Shown here one piece after another: positions 1 through 7,401 of a stretch of DNA of 51,107 bases. Origin of the DNA: CAILLO01 sp964579735. Lineage in GTDB: Bacteria; Bacillota; Clostridia; Saccharofermentanales; UBA5734. Position 1 is the stretch's first letter. The number at the start of each line of letters is the position of its first letter. Position numbers and translations under genes: made by a program. The stretch spans positions 1 through 51,107 of the forward strand of contig CAZOHH010000006.1 of NCBI GenBank assembly GCA_964579735.1, in the 5' to 3' direction. The notes below the pieces were generated by a model. The model was not told where the DNA came from, did no database searches, and was given only the letters and a program-made list of their open reading frames with translations.

Positions 1-30
1 GAAACGCCCGAGCGGATTCCAAGGGAGAGT

Positions 31-48
31 GGCCGACTTCTCCGGGCC
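31..48 (+). repeat. Left terminal inverted repeat of the IS30 element
   Basis: ggccgacttctccgggcc is the reverse complement of 1370-1387 at 17 of 18 positions. It lies 12 bp beyond the transposase stop codon. Confidence 0.8.
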
Positions 49-60
49 GGTTGATGCCGG

Positions 61-1350
61 CTAGTGTGGTAGCGGGAGCAGGCGGGGGGTTAGGACGATC
101 TCGTCTGCTCCTATTTTTGTGACGCCGAGCTCATTCAGGATTCCCTCACCGTATAGGAACTCGAACACGTCGAAGGGGCATCTGCCGATGAGGCTGTCGC
201 GGCGGTAGCTGTTGATGTGCGAGCAGAGCTTGTCGATGTCCTGCTGGCAGAGATCGTCGAAGGACGAGCCCTTCTTCCTGACCATGCGGATGAATTCATG
301 GGCGCGCTCGACGCCCGATTTCTGGTTGGTCTGCAGGGGGTCGCAGTAGAAGACACGGGTCCGTCGATCTCTTTCCAGGGCGGCGGGGTTGCTGAATTCG
401 GAGCCGTTGTCGGTCAGGAGGACAGGGAACAGGCGCCGGAACCGGTCTTGGCCCAGAAGCCCTTCCAAGGCGTCGATGGCATCGAGGGCGGAACGGGCGG
501 TGTTGTAGTCGCGGATGCGGCAGAGGAGCAGCTGGGCCCGGGGGAAGAAGAGCGTCAGGAGGACCTTGACGCTCTCGAGAGAGCCGAGGACCGAGTCCAT
601 CTGCACCACCGGAAGGTCGGGGGCGGCTTCCAGCAGCAGCCGGAAGTCCGCGTAGGTCCGGCCTTCACGGCAGGCCCGGTCGACCTTGTGTTCGGGCTTC
701 CGACGAGGCATCCGGCGTTTCACCTTGAGTCTCAGGTCGAGGTTCCTGGCGGAGAGGAGTCCCTGGTCGATGAGGTGGTAGAGGCTCTTCTCGGAGCAGA
801 AGAGCTCGTCTCTGTGGCTGAGGTAGATGTGGTGGACCGACTGGCCGTTCCGCAGCAGTGGGGACACCAGCCGGTCCGTCCGTGCAAGCTCGGTCTCGGA
901 GAGAAGGGTGCCGCTACGGACGTCGGTGAGCCTCGCCCGTGCCTTCTCGTGTGCCTTCCCGGCGTCGTAGACGAAGCGCCGGATGGTGCAGTTGCGGGTC
1001 TTGATACAGCCGTTGCAGCAGAACGGCGGGTGGAGAAGCCGCATGCAGCGGGCCGGGATGAAGTCCCGGCACAGAGCATTGCAGCGTCCGCACATGTGGC
1101 AGATACGTCGGGAGCTCAGGCAGCGCTCGCACAACCCCTTGACGTGACAGGCCTTGAGTTTCGCGCAGTCGTTGCTCGCGCCGCTGATGGAACCGGTGAA
1201 GACGGGGGTGCGGTTCCCCTTGATTTCCCGGACGACGGTGTTGCGGTCGCGTCCGAGCGTCTGGGCGATGGCCGAGAGGGGGTTGTTGCCGGAGAGCATG
1301 CGATGGACGGTGATCCGATCCGACAGGGACAGGTGCTTGAAATGGGCCAT
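61..1350 (-). CDS. IS30-family transposase with Cys-rich insert
   Basis: This is a 429-residue DDE transposase. The N-terminus (about 7-45) is the helix-turn-helix typical of IS30 that binds the terminal repeats. Residues 60-125 hold about 13 cysteines, including CERC, CHMC and CNGC motifs, which suggests a zinc-binding region. The catalytic triad is visible as D252 (QMDSVLG), D314 (LLTDNGSEF) and E348 (SGVERAHEF). Classical IS30 transposases are about 380 residues; the extra length is the Cys-rich segment, a variant known to me from Bacillota elements. The frame is uninterrupted, so the enzyme is probably functional. The start is an ATG preceded on the minus strand by an AGGAGGTAGG-like ribosome-binding site. 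Confidence 0.93.
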   Translation of the reverse strand: MAHFKHLSLSDRITVHRMLSGNNPLSAIAQTLGRDRNTVVREIKGNRTPVFTGSISGASNDCAKLKACHVKGLCERCLSSRRICHMCGRCNALCRDFIPARCMRLLHPPFCCNGCIKTRNCTIRRFVYDAGKAHEKARARLTDVRSGTLLSETELARTDRLVSPLLRNGQSVHHIYLSHRDELFCSEKSLYHLIDQGLLSARNLDLRLKVKRRMPRRKPEHKVDRACREGRTYADFRLLLEAAPDLPVVQMDSVLGSLESVKVLLTLFFPRAQLLLCRIRDYNTARSALDAIDALEGLLGQDRFRRLFPVLLTDNGSEFSNPAALERDRRTRVFYCDPLQTNQKSGVERAHEFIRMVRKKGSSFDDLCQQDIDKLCSHINSYRRDSLIGRCPFDVFEFLYGEGILNELGVTKIGADEIVLTPRLLPLPH

Positions 1351-1369
1351 TGTCCTACCTCCTTCGATT

Positions 1370-1387
1370 GGCCCGGAGAAGTCTGCC
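1370..1387 (-). repeat. Right terminal inverted repeat of the IS30 element
   Basis: ggcccggagaagtctgcc matches the reverse complement of 31-48 at 17 of 18 positions. It lies about 20 bp upstream of the transposase start codon. Confidence 0.8.
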
Positions 1388-1407
1388 TTCCAGTGTAGCA
1401 GAGGGTT

Positions 1408-1488
1408 GTCGTTTGCAGGACGAATCGCCCATCGACGGTTTGAAGAACGTATCTCCCGCCATGATGGGAATTAAGGATTGCAAACGAC
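1408..1488. repeat. Inverted repeat with 10-bp perfect arms
   Basis: GTCGTTTGCA (1408-1417) is the exact reverse complement of TGCAAACGAC (1479-1488), with a 61-bp interior. It sits just outside the right IS end and just upstream of the tRNA promoter block. It has no open reading frame. It could be the remnant of another small element. Confidence 0.45.
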
Positions 1489-1491
1489 CCC

Positions 1492-1518
1492 CCGTAGAAT
1501 CTTCGCGGTGGCGGGTTG
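1492..1518 (+). repeat. 27-nt dispersed promoter-upstream block, copy 1
   Basis: This block matches 37754-37780 at 25 of 27 positions. The last 18 bases (cttcgcggtggcgggttg) are identical. In both places the block ends inside the -35 hexamer of a promoter for translation-related RNA: tRNA-Gln here and the valS T-box leader there. Confidence 0.65.
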
Positions 1519-1545
1519 CGTCGTTTGTGAAACGCATGCTATAAT
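1516..1545 (+). promoter_or_regulatory. Promoter of tRNA-Gln
   Basis: TTGCGT (1516-1521) and TATAAT (1540-1545) are separated by 18 bp. The predicted start of transcription lies about 7-10 bases before the mature tRNA. Confidence 0.7.
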
Positions 1546-1560
1546 CTCCCTCGCTGACGT

Positions 1561-1634
1561 TGCCGGATTGTGTAAAGGTAGCACAACTGCCTCTGGAGCA
1601 GTCTGTCTGGGTTCGAATCCTAGTCCGGCAGCCA
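1561..1634 (+). tRNA. tRNA-Gln (anticodon CTG)
   Basis: The 74-nt cloverleaf has acceptor arms TGCCGGA/TCCGGCA with the U1-A72 pair and G73 discriminator typical of tRNA-Gln. CCA is encoded at 1632-1634. The anticodon stem is ACTGC/GCAGT around the loop CTCTGGA, placing CTG at positions 34-36, which reads the Gln codon CAG. The T arm contains GGTTCGAATCC. The D stem is short, with one poor pair. It is flanked by its own promoter and terminator, so it is a single-gene transcript. Confidence 0.93.
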
Positions 1635-1674
1635 AAGGAAGCCCCCCGCCTTGAAAAAGACGGGGGGCTTCCTT
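1635..1674 (+). terminator. Rho-independent terminator of tRNA-Gln
   Basis: A 14-bp perfect stem (1635-1648 with 1661-1674) encloses a 12-nt A-rich loop and directly follows the CCA end. The downstream U tract is short (cagtttccc). The hairpin also abuts the stop codon of the convergent minus-strand gene and may serve both. Confidence 0.85.
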
Positions 1675-2111
1675 CAGTTTCCCTTTGGATTCCGTAGGGT
1701 GTTCAGGCAGTGGGCGTGAATATCCCTCAAGGTTTGGACGTCCGATGGAACCCCTCTCAACGGGTATTCGACAGGACAGATTCCGTAGCTCTTGAAGCAG
1801 GTCTCGCAATACAAGACGCTCGGACAATTGCCTACGGCACGTGAACATCTATAGAGCGTCGTGAGCTTGCAGTCGACGCTGCCGTTCGCCATCTTCCCCG
1901 CATGTCCTCGATTGACGTTCGTCCTACCTATGAAATCCTCGTGGCTCGGGAATCCGTTTTCGATGTACATCCTGAAGACCCTTGAAAAATTCGTCATGAG
2001 GATGCCGTTCGATTCGTCAGTCGAAGTCCAACTCTGGATCGTGGGCAGTTGATGGGAGAGACGAGGAGAAAGCTCGATACGGCTTGGGTCGGGCTCTGGG
2101 AAATCTGTCAT
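1674..2111 (-). CDS. Hypothetical Cys-rich protein
   Basis: I do not recognise this 145-residue protein. Its start ATG (2109-2111) has a strong GGAGG at 2118-2122 with 6-nt spacing, the main reason to believe it is translated. The N-terminal half is polar and Pro/Ser-rich. The C-terminal half has a cluster of cysteines (a CSRAVGNC motif, then CETC, later GIC and HC) that could bind a metal. No membrane segment or signal peptide is seen. Codon use is somewhat less G+C-biased at third positions than in the neighbours, consistent with acquisition together with the nearby IS element, but this is inference. It converges on the tRNA-Gln terminator. Confidence 0.55.
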   Translation of the reverse strand: MTDFPEPDPSRIELSPRLSHQLPTIQSWTSTDESNGILMTNFSRVFRMYIENGFPSHEDFIGRTNVNRGHAGKMANGSVDCKLTTLYRCSRAVGNCPSVLYCETCFKSYGICPVEYPLRGVPSDVQTLRDIHAHCLNTLRNPKGN

Positions 2112-2273
2112 GCTCAACCTCCGGATTGTATTCGTCAGGCGCGCGGAAGCTTCGTGGTACTCTTTCCGCGACCTGCAAGGTATACTCTATATGCAGATGG
2201 AAAGGATTCAATACGGTATGGCGTTTTTTCTTTTTAGAATGCCGACCGATATATCGACCATTCCAAGGGTCCC

Positions 2274-2289
2274 GGTCCTCTTGAGGACC
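2274..2289 (+). other. Short perfect hairpin in the hflX leader
   Basis: GGTCCTC-TT-GAGGACC is a 7-bp perfect inverted repeat about 12 bp upstream of the hflX ribosome-binding site. It could hide or stabilise the 5' end of the message. Its role is unknown. Confidence 0.4.
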
Positions 2290-2312
2290 AGGGGCGGAAA
2301 GAGGGGTTCCCA

Positions 2313-3596
2313 ATGGACCCGAACAAGGAGACGAAGAAACCCACTGACCGCACGATCGTCGTGGGACTCGACCTTTCGACGGCTGCAGGCTCCGCGGAAG
2401 AAGCCGAACGCTCGCTGGACGAACTCGCCGATCTCGTGCGGGCCGCCGGAGGTGAAGTGGTTGGCCGCATGCTTCAGCGGAAGTCCACGACGGACTCGGC
2501 GACCTATATCGGAAAAGGGAAGGCCACGGAACTCAAGAACGCCGGGGACTCGCTTGAGGCGGACCTGCTCGTCTTCGACGACGAACTTTCAGGTTCGCAG
2601 ATCCGCAACCTCGAGGAGATCGTCGGTCGCAGGGTCGTCGACCGATCGATGCTCATCCTCGACATCTTCGCGCAACGGGCGGCTTCTCGAGAAGGCAAGC
2701 TCCAGGTCGAGCTCGCCTTGCTCCAGTATCGCAAATCCCGGCTCGTCGGTCTCGGCCTGGCCCTCTCTCGCCTCGGTGGCGGCATCGGGACCCGCGGCCC
2801 TGGCGAATCCAAACTGGAGACGGACCGTCGGCATATCGGCCGGAGGATCCTTGCTTTGAAACGGGAGCTTGAGACCGTCGGTGACCGCCGAGACCGTGTG
2901 CGCGCCAGGCGCCGAAGCGGTGAAGCCCTGGTCGTGGCCGTCGCTGGATATACCAACGCGGGGAAGACCTCGATCGTGAACCGAATCTGCGGCTCCGGCC
3001 TCTACGCCGAGGACATGCCCTTCGCCACGTTGGATCCGGCGGCGCGTCGACTTCTTCTCGAAGATGGGCGTGAGATCGTACTCGTCGATACCGTCGGCTT
3101 CATCCGTAAACTCCCACATCATCTGGTGGACGCTTTCCGCTCGACGCTCGACGAAGTAGCCCAGGCCGACGTCGTCCTCCATGTGGTCGACGCTTCGGAC
3201 CCTGAGTCCGAAAGGCACATGGAGATCGTAGAGGCGTTGCTGACGGACCTTGGCGCCGCAGGCCTTCCGCGACTCACGGCCTACAACAAGTCCGACCGCG
3301 TCGACATCCTGCCGGCTCCGGCAAGATCCGGGAAGAACGTCTTCGTGGTATCCGCCCTCACGGGGGAGGGAATCGATGCGTTGCGCAAGGCGATCGAGGC
3401 GCTCGCACCCGGATGCCTGGTTCCGATCGACTTGTGCGTTCCCTATGACCGTGCAGGACTCGTCGACTGGCTGCATGGCCACGGCCGCGACATCGTCGCA
3501 CGCTACGAGCCGGAGGGCATCCTGATTCACGGTCGACTGCGCGAGGACTGCCTGTCCGACGTCGCGGCCTACCGCATCAAGGACCTGCAGCCCTGA
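2313..3596 (+). CDS. hflX: GTPase HflX (ribosome-associated)
   Basis: This 427-residue protein has the HflX N-terminal domain (about 1-200, with the YIGKGKATEL motif and a GTRGPGESKLE glycine-rich segment) followed by a G domain. The P-loop is GYTNAGKTS (212-220), G3 is DTVGF (259-263) and G4 is NKSD (325-328). HflX binds the 50S E-site region and splits stalled or stressed ribosomes, so it is a cytoplasmic stress factor. The ATG follows GAGGGG with 6-nt spacing. The gene appears to be monocistronic: the next gene has its own clear promoter. I could not identify a convincing promoter in the about 200 bp upstream. Confidence 0.95.
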   Translation: MDPNKETKKPTDRTIVVGLDLSTAAGSAEEAERSLDELADLVRAAGGEVVGRMLQRKSTTDSATYIGKGKATELKNAGDSLEADLLVFDDELSGSQIRNLEEIVGRRVVDRSMLILDIFAQRAASREGKLQVELALLQYRKSRLVGLGLALSRLGGGIGTRGPGESKLETDRRHIGRRILALKRELETVGDRRDRVRARRRSGEALVVAVAGYTNAGKTSIVNRICGSGLYAEDMPFATLDPAARRLLLEDGREIVLVDTVGFIRKLPHHLVDAFRSTLDEVAQADVVLHVVDASDPESERHMEIVEALLTDLGAAGLPRLTAYNKSDRVDILPAPARSGKNVFVVSALTGEGIDALRKAIEALAPGCLVPIDLCVPYDRAGLVDWLHGHGRDIVARYEPEGILIHGRLREDCLSDVAAYRIKDLQP

Positions 3597-3680
3597 ACCC
3601 TCTGCATCAGGCGATTCCCGACATGGATCCGCCCGCCTGAAGGCCCTCCGTTCGACGATTTCCTCGACGATTTCCTTGGC

Positions 3681-3709
3681 TTGTCAAGTTTGGATGCAGG
3701 GGGTATTAT
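3681..3709 (+). promoter_or_regulatory. Promoter of the marR-acp-acyl synthetase operon
   Basis: TTGTCA (3681-3686) and TATTAT (3704-3709) are spaced by 17 bp. The -35 box sits inside the small palindrome CTTGTCAAG (3680-3688). Confidence 0.8.
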
Positions 3710-3725
3710 GTCGATAAATAGAAAT

Positions 3726-3739
3726 CTTGAATATCAAAG
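3726..3739 (+). promoter_or_regulatory. Candidate FabT-like operator
   Basis: CTTGAATATCAAAG is a near-palindrome with half-sites TTGA and TCAA separated by 3 bp. It resembles the TTTGAnnnTCAAA sites used by the MarR-type fatty-acid regulator FabT. It lies about 10-25 bp downstream of the predicted transcription start and upstream of the MarR gene, as expected for autorepression. Confidence 0.55.
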
Positions 3740-3763
3740 TATTCTGATGAGGAATCCGAATCG

Positions 3764-4228
3764 ATGAACGAACATGATAGCCACGTCAACGACCTGCTCC
3801 TCGAGATCTTCGAGAACATCCTCGTGACGGAGCAGAAGGCGCTCCGAAGGGGAAGCTTCAGCGACCTTTCCATCGCCGAGATGCATACCCTCGAAGGAAT
3901 CGGCCTGTACGACACGCATACCATGAGCGAAACGGCTGCCCGACTTGAGATCACGACGGGAACCCTGACGGTCGCCGTGGACAAGCTTGTGAAGAAGGGA
4001 TATGTCGAGCGCCTGCGCGACGAGGCGGACCGCCGCATCGTCCGGGTCTGCCTGACACGCAAAGGCAAGTTGGCCTATCGCATGCACACGAAGTTCCATA
4101 CGCTGCTCGTGGAGCGCCTTCTCCTGCCTCTGGACGACTCCGGACGCAGGACGCTGGTCCAGACCCTCGAGACCATCTCTGCCTTCACCAGGGAACAGTA
4201 CCGCCGCTACAACATCACGGAGAATTGA
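3764..4228 (+). CDS. MarR-family transcriptional regulator, FabT-like by context
   Basis: This 154-residue winged-helix regulator has the MarR core: recognition helix region MSETAARLEITTGTLTVAVD followed by the wing with VERLRDEADRRIVRVCLT. Length and layout are standard for MarR dimers. It is the first gene of a run containing an acyl carrier protein, an acyl-activating enzyme and a lipid kinase, and a TTGA-n3-TCAA palindrome lies in its leader. FabT-type regulators sense acyl-ACP, so a dedicated ACP next door fits. Assignment to MarR is firm; the FabT-like role is inferred from context. The start ATG has a weakish GAGG about 11 nt upstream. Confidence 0.88.
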   Translation: MNEHDSHVNDLLLEIFENILVTEQKALRRGSFSDLSIAEMHTLEGIGLYDTHTMSETAARLEITTGTLTVAVDKLVKKGYVERLRDEADRRIVRVCLTRKGKLAYRMHTKFHTLLVERLLLPLDDSGRRTLVQTLETISAFTREQYRRYNITEN

Positions 4229-4272
4229 CCGGTCCTTACGCTGGCCATGGCCGTGACGCAGGAGGGAAGAAC

Positions 4273-4530
4273 ATGTCCGCACCCAACCGGGAAGAGGTCC
4301 TGAAGGAGATCGGCGCATCCATTTCGCGCCTTTCCAACATCCCCGCCGAATCGATCGTCGAAGGGCAGCTCCTGGTGCAGGATCTGAAGCTCGACTCCCT
4401 TGCGATCTACGAACTGGTGGTCGACCTCGAGGAACGATTCGGGATGCAGATATCGAATGAAGACGCCGAAAGGCTGGAGACCGTCAGAGAAGCCGTGGAC
4501 TACGTGTGTTCACGACTAAAGGACGCCTGA
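4273..4530 (+). CDS. Acyl carrier protein
   Basis: This 85-residue carrier protein has the phosphopantetheine attachment motif LKLDSLAIYEL with Ser42. The residue before the motif and helix II (ELVVDLEERFGMQI) are typical of fatty-acid-type ACPs. ATG 4273 is preceded by GGAGGG. It lies 45 bp after marR and 35 bp before an acyl-activating enzyme. Because no fatty-acid synthase genes are nearby, it is probably a specialised ACP that receives activated fatty acids rather than the main biosynthetic AcpP. This is inference; the main acpP would be expected elsewhere, next to fab genes. Confidence 0.88.
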   Translation: MSAPNREEVLKEIGASISRLSNIPAESIVEGQLLVQDLKLDSLAIYELVVDLEERFGMQISNEDAERLETVREAVDYVCSRLKDA

Positions 4531-4564
4531 TGGCGTCGGGTCGTGCGACGACCGAAGGAGAAAC

Positions 4565-6400
4565 ATGCAGATCGTGAAATCCAGAGAGTATTTCCCCGTC
4601 CGACCTTTCAAGGACCTTCGTGAAATGCTTTTCCAAAGCGCCGAACTTTTCGCTGACGAACCCGCGTTCCGCTTCCGGAGCCGCCCTGAGGATCCGCTGG
4701 AAACGAAGACGTTCCGTGAGTTCCAGACGGAAGTCGATGCTCTGGGTACGGGGCTGGTCGCATTGGGTCTTGCCGGAAAGCGGGTCGCCGTGATCGGTGA
4801 AAACCGCTACGAATGGTGTCTGGCGCATGTCGCCGTGACGAATGGCCTCGGCGTCTCCGTTCCCCTCGACCGCATGTTGCCCGAGGGGGAGGTTCTCGGT
4901 CTTCTCGAACGGGGCGAAGCGTCCGCTGTCGTGTATTCCCCTGCATTCCAGAAGACCATGGAGGCGGCTGCGGAGAGTCTTGCTTCCGTCCGATTCTTCA
5001 TCTGCATGGATGCCGCCAAGGTGAAGGACCCCAGGGTGCCCTTCACTCCGGCCGGCCGGTTCCAGGACCTCGCCCCGATCGTCTCCACAGGGCGGACACT
5101 CCTCCTCGGCGGGGACCGCGCATATCTCGACGCCCCCATCGACTCCGACGTCTTGTCCTCGCTTCTATTCACATCAGGGACGACAAGTGCATCCAAAGCG
5201 GTCATGCTCTCCCACCACAACGTTTGCGCCGATATCCGAGGCATGTGCTCCATGCTCGAACTGCGTCCGGGCCACCGGATGCTGTCCGTCCTCCCGCTCC
5301 ACCACACCTTCGAGAACACGTGCGGACTCATGACCGCACTGGCCATCGGCGCCTGCATCTACGAGTGCGACGGCTTGCGACATATCCAGAAGAACATGCA
5401 GGAATTCGGAATCAGTCTCATAATCGGCGTGCCCGTGCTTTTCGAGAATTTCTACACCAAGGTTCAAGAAACCCTTAAGAAGACGAAGAAGGAGACCTTC
5501 GTCCGGGTCGCCATCGGCGTCTCGAACTTCCTCCGCATATTCGGACTCGACCTTCGGCGCAAGTTGTTCTCGAAGATCCACGATGCCTTCGGCGGACGAC
5601 TCAGCATCGGCATCTGCGGGGCCGCCCCGATCGACCCCGCCATCATCCGCTTCTTCTCCGACATCGGCATCATGATCTACCAGGGCTATGGCCTCACTGA
5701 AACCGCGCCCGTCGTGACGGGATGCAATTCGCGGATCTTCTATCCCGGCACCGTCGGACACCCCGTAGGTGGAGTCGACATCGCCGTTGACTCGGAAGTC
5801 CGAGGCGCCCCCGGCGAGATTCTCGTGCGCGGCCCGATCGTGATGCTTGGATACTACAAGGATGAGAAAGCCACGGCCGAAGTCCTGCATGACGGCTGGT
5901 TCCACACCGGCGACATCGGCACGCTGGACCGCAAGGAGCGTCTCACCGTGACCGGACGGCTCAAGTCCATGATCGTGCTGCCGAATGGGAAGAAGATCTT
6001 CCCCGAGGAAATCGAACAGCTGATCGGACATCATAGTTCGTTGGTCAAGGAGACCATGGTCTGGGGGGAACTGGTCCGCGATGGAGACGTCGAGGTATGC
6101 GCACGCTTCGTCCTGAACAAGGAGGAGTTGCTGAAGCTGATCGGAGAAACGCTCGACGACCTCGAGATTCGAAGGACGCTGGAGAACCTCGTCAAGGAGA
6201 TCAACGCCCGCATGCCTTCCTTCAAGGCCATCCGCTACTTCGTGTTCGGGTTCGAGGAGATGGTCAAGACCACGACCCTCAAGATCAAGCGCCCCGTGGA
6301 GATCACGCGAATCCATGACCTCATGGCCGCGGCCTCCCTTCAGCTCCGGGAGATCACCGGCCGGAACATCGACCCCTTGATGGACGCTTCAGGTCTCTAG
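4565..6400 (+). CDS. AMP-forming acyl-CoA/acyl-ACP synthetase (copy 1)
   Basis: This 611-residue ANL-superfamily ligase is of the long-chain fatty acid type. The ATP/AMP-binding P-loop is FTSGTTSASK (202-211). The A5 region reads YQGYGLTETAP, followed by HTGDIG and the hinge region GRLKSMIV. Near the C-terminus TTTLKIKR provides the likely catalytic lysine. The enzyme should adenylate a fatty acid and transfer it to CoA or to a carrier protein. The adjacent ACP gene makes an acyl-ACP synthetase role attractive, but the acceptor cannot be read from sequence. It is closely related to the second copy at 8269-10089. ATG follows GAAGGAGAAAC. Confidence 0.9.
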   Translation: MQIVKSREYFPVRPFKDLREMLFQSAELFADEPAFRFRSRPEDPLETKTFREFQTEVDALGTGLVALGLAGKRVAVIGENRYEWCLAHVAVTNGLGVSVPLDRMLPEGEVLGLLERGEASAVVYSPAFQKTMEAAAESLASVRFFICMDAAKVKDPRVPFTPAGRFQDLAPIVSTGRTLLLGGDRAYLDAPIDSDVLSSLLFTSGTTSASKAVMLSHHNVCADIRGMCSMLELRPGHRMLSVLPLHHTFENTCGLMTALAIGACIYECDGLRHIQKNMQEFGISLIIGVPVLFENFYTKVQETLKKTKKETFVRVAIGVSNFLRIFGLDLRRKLFSKIHDAFGGRLSIGICGAAPIDPAIIRFFSDIGIMIYQGYGLTETAPVVTGCNSRIFYPGTVGHPVGGVDIAVDSEVRGAPGEILVRGPIVMLGYYKDEKATAEVLHDGWFHTGDIGTLDRKERLTVTGRLKSMIVLPNGKKIFPEEIEQLIGHHSSLVKETMVWGELVRDGDVEVCARFVLNKEELLKLIGETLDDLEIRRTLENLVKEINARMPSFKAIRYFVFGFEEMVKTTTLKIKRPVEITRIHDLMAAASLQLREITGRNIDPLMDASGL

Positions 6401-6443
6401 CAGGGTAGATGGTACAGTGAAATGAGCATCAGGAGACCACACG

Positions 6444-7394
6444 ATGGCTATGCCGCCTGAAACCGCAGTTCCGACCCTCTATCGATTCATCATCAATCCC
6501 ACCGCCGGCAAGCACCGTTCCGAAGCCGTCGAGCGCGCCATCGAGATCCGATTCGCTGCGCTGGGGGGTTCCCATTCCATTGAAATCCACCGCACCGAGC
6601 GTCCCGGCCATGCGACGGAGATCGCACGCGGAATCGGAATGCGCGATGGCGCCGCCGCCGTCGTCTTCGCCTGTGGAGGGGACGGAACCGTCAATGAGGT
6701 CGTGAATGGATTAGCCGGAACCGGCGCGGCCCTCGGCGTGCTGCCCTGCGGCACGGGCAACGACTTCGTCCGCACCGTATATGAGACCCGAGACATCGAC
6801 GGGATCCTGGCACGCATCGATTCTCACGGTTATCGATACATCGATGCCGCGCGCTTCAACGACCAGTTGTTCGTGAACGTCGCCTCCCTCGGCTTCGATA
6901 CCATCGTCGGGCTGAAGGCCAAGGCCATGGTCGCCAAGGCACCCTGGATCGGTGGCATCTCCTACGGAATCGCCGCCGTGGCCGGCCTGACCGGGCAGCA
7001 TAGCTTCCCCATGGAGCTCGACATCGAGGTGGACTCCGGAAATGGCGAGACAACGCGTGTGCTGCGAACGGAACCCTTCACCCTGATGGCCATCTGCAAT
7101 GGCGGATATTATGGTGGCGGATTCCACCCGGCTCCTCTGGCGGACGCGGCCGACGGTCTTCTCGACATCTGCGTGGTCCGCAAGCTGGGGGCGCTGAAGA
7201 TCCTGGGCCTCATTCCCCGCTATGCGGCCGGCACCCATATGGGGAATCCTGCAGTCACCATGTACAAGGTCCGGAAGGGCATCATCCGCAAAGTCGGAGA
7301 CAAATTGGCCGTCAATTGCGATGGGGAGAGCTCCTACGAGGACGCGATCAGTTTCGAGGTGCTTCCCGGTTCAATCCGGCTCGCCGTCTTCTAG
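6444..7394 (+). CDS. Diacylglycerol kinase-family lipid kinase (YegS/DgkB-like)
   Basis: This 316-residue protein has the DAG kinase catalytic domain: FIINPTAGK near residue 15, the nucleotide-binding GGDGT (78-82) followed by NEVVNGL, and LPCGTGNDF. The C-terminal β-sandwich domain includes CNGGYYGGGFHPAPLADAAD. The length is standard. Such enzymes phosphorylate diacylglycerol or related lipids at the inner face of the membrane. It follows the acyl synthetase by 43 bp and is probably in the same operon. It ends 7 bp from the stop of the convergent plsC-like gene. The lipid acceptor is unproven. Confidence 0.9.
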   Translation: MAMPPETAVPTLYRFIINPTAGKHRSEAVERAIEIRFAALGGSHSIEIHRTERPGHATEIARGIGMRDGAAAVVFACGGDGTVNEVVNGLAGTGAALGVLPCGTGNDFVRTVYETRDIDGILARIDSHGYRYIDAARFNDQLFVNVASLGFDTIVGLKAKAMVAKAPWIGGISYGIAAVAGLTGQHSFPMELDIEVDSGNGETTRVLRTEPFTLMAICNGGYYGGGFHPAPLADAADGLLDICVVRKLGALKILGLIPRYAAGTHMGNPAVTMYKVRKGIIRKVGDKLAVNCDGESSYEDAISFEVLPGSIRLAVF

Positions 7395-7401
7395 GATTCG
7401 A

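Larger units (their letters stand above)
31..1387 (-). mobile_element. IS30-family insertion sequence, apparently complete
   Basis: The element carries one transposase gene (61-1350, minus strand) and is bounded by 18-bp inverted ends. The left end, 31-48, reads ggccgacttctccgggcc. The right end, 1370-1387, is its reverse complement with one mismatch. The gene fills almost all of the space between the ends, as is usual for IS30 elements. No target duplication could be identified, so the exact outer boundaries may be off by a few bases. The intact reading frame and near-identical ends suggest a recently active copy. Confidence 0.85.

Noticed and set aside
17..1392. TTCCA flanking both sides as an IS target duplication
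   Set aside because: The left TTCCA is 10 bp away from the matched inverted repeat while the right one is adjacent, so the ends do not align.
3655..3678. Tandem 12-bp repeat CGACGATTTCCT before the marR promoter
   Set aside because: Only two short units with no further support; probably chance or slippage.
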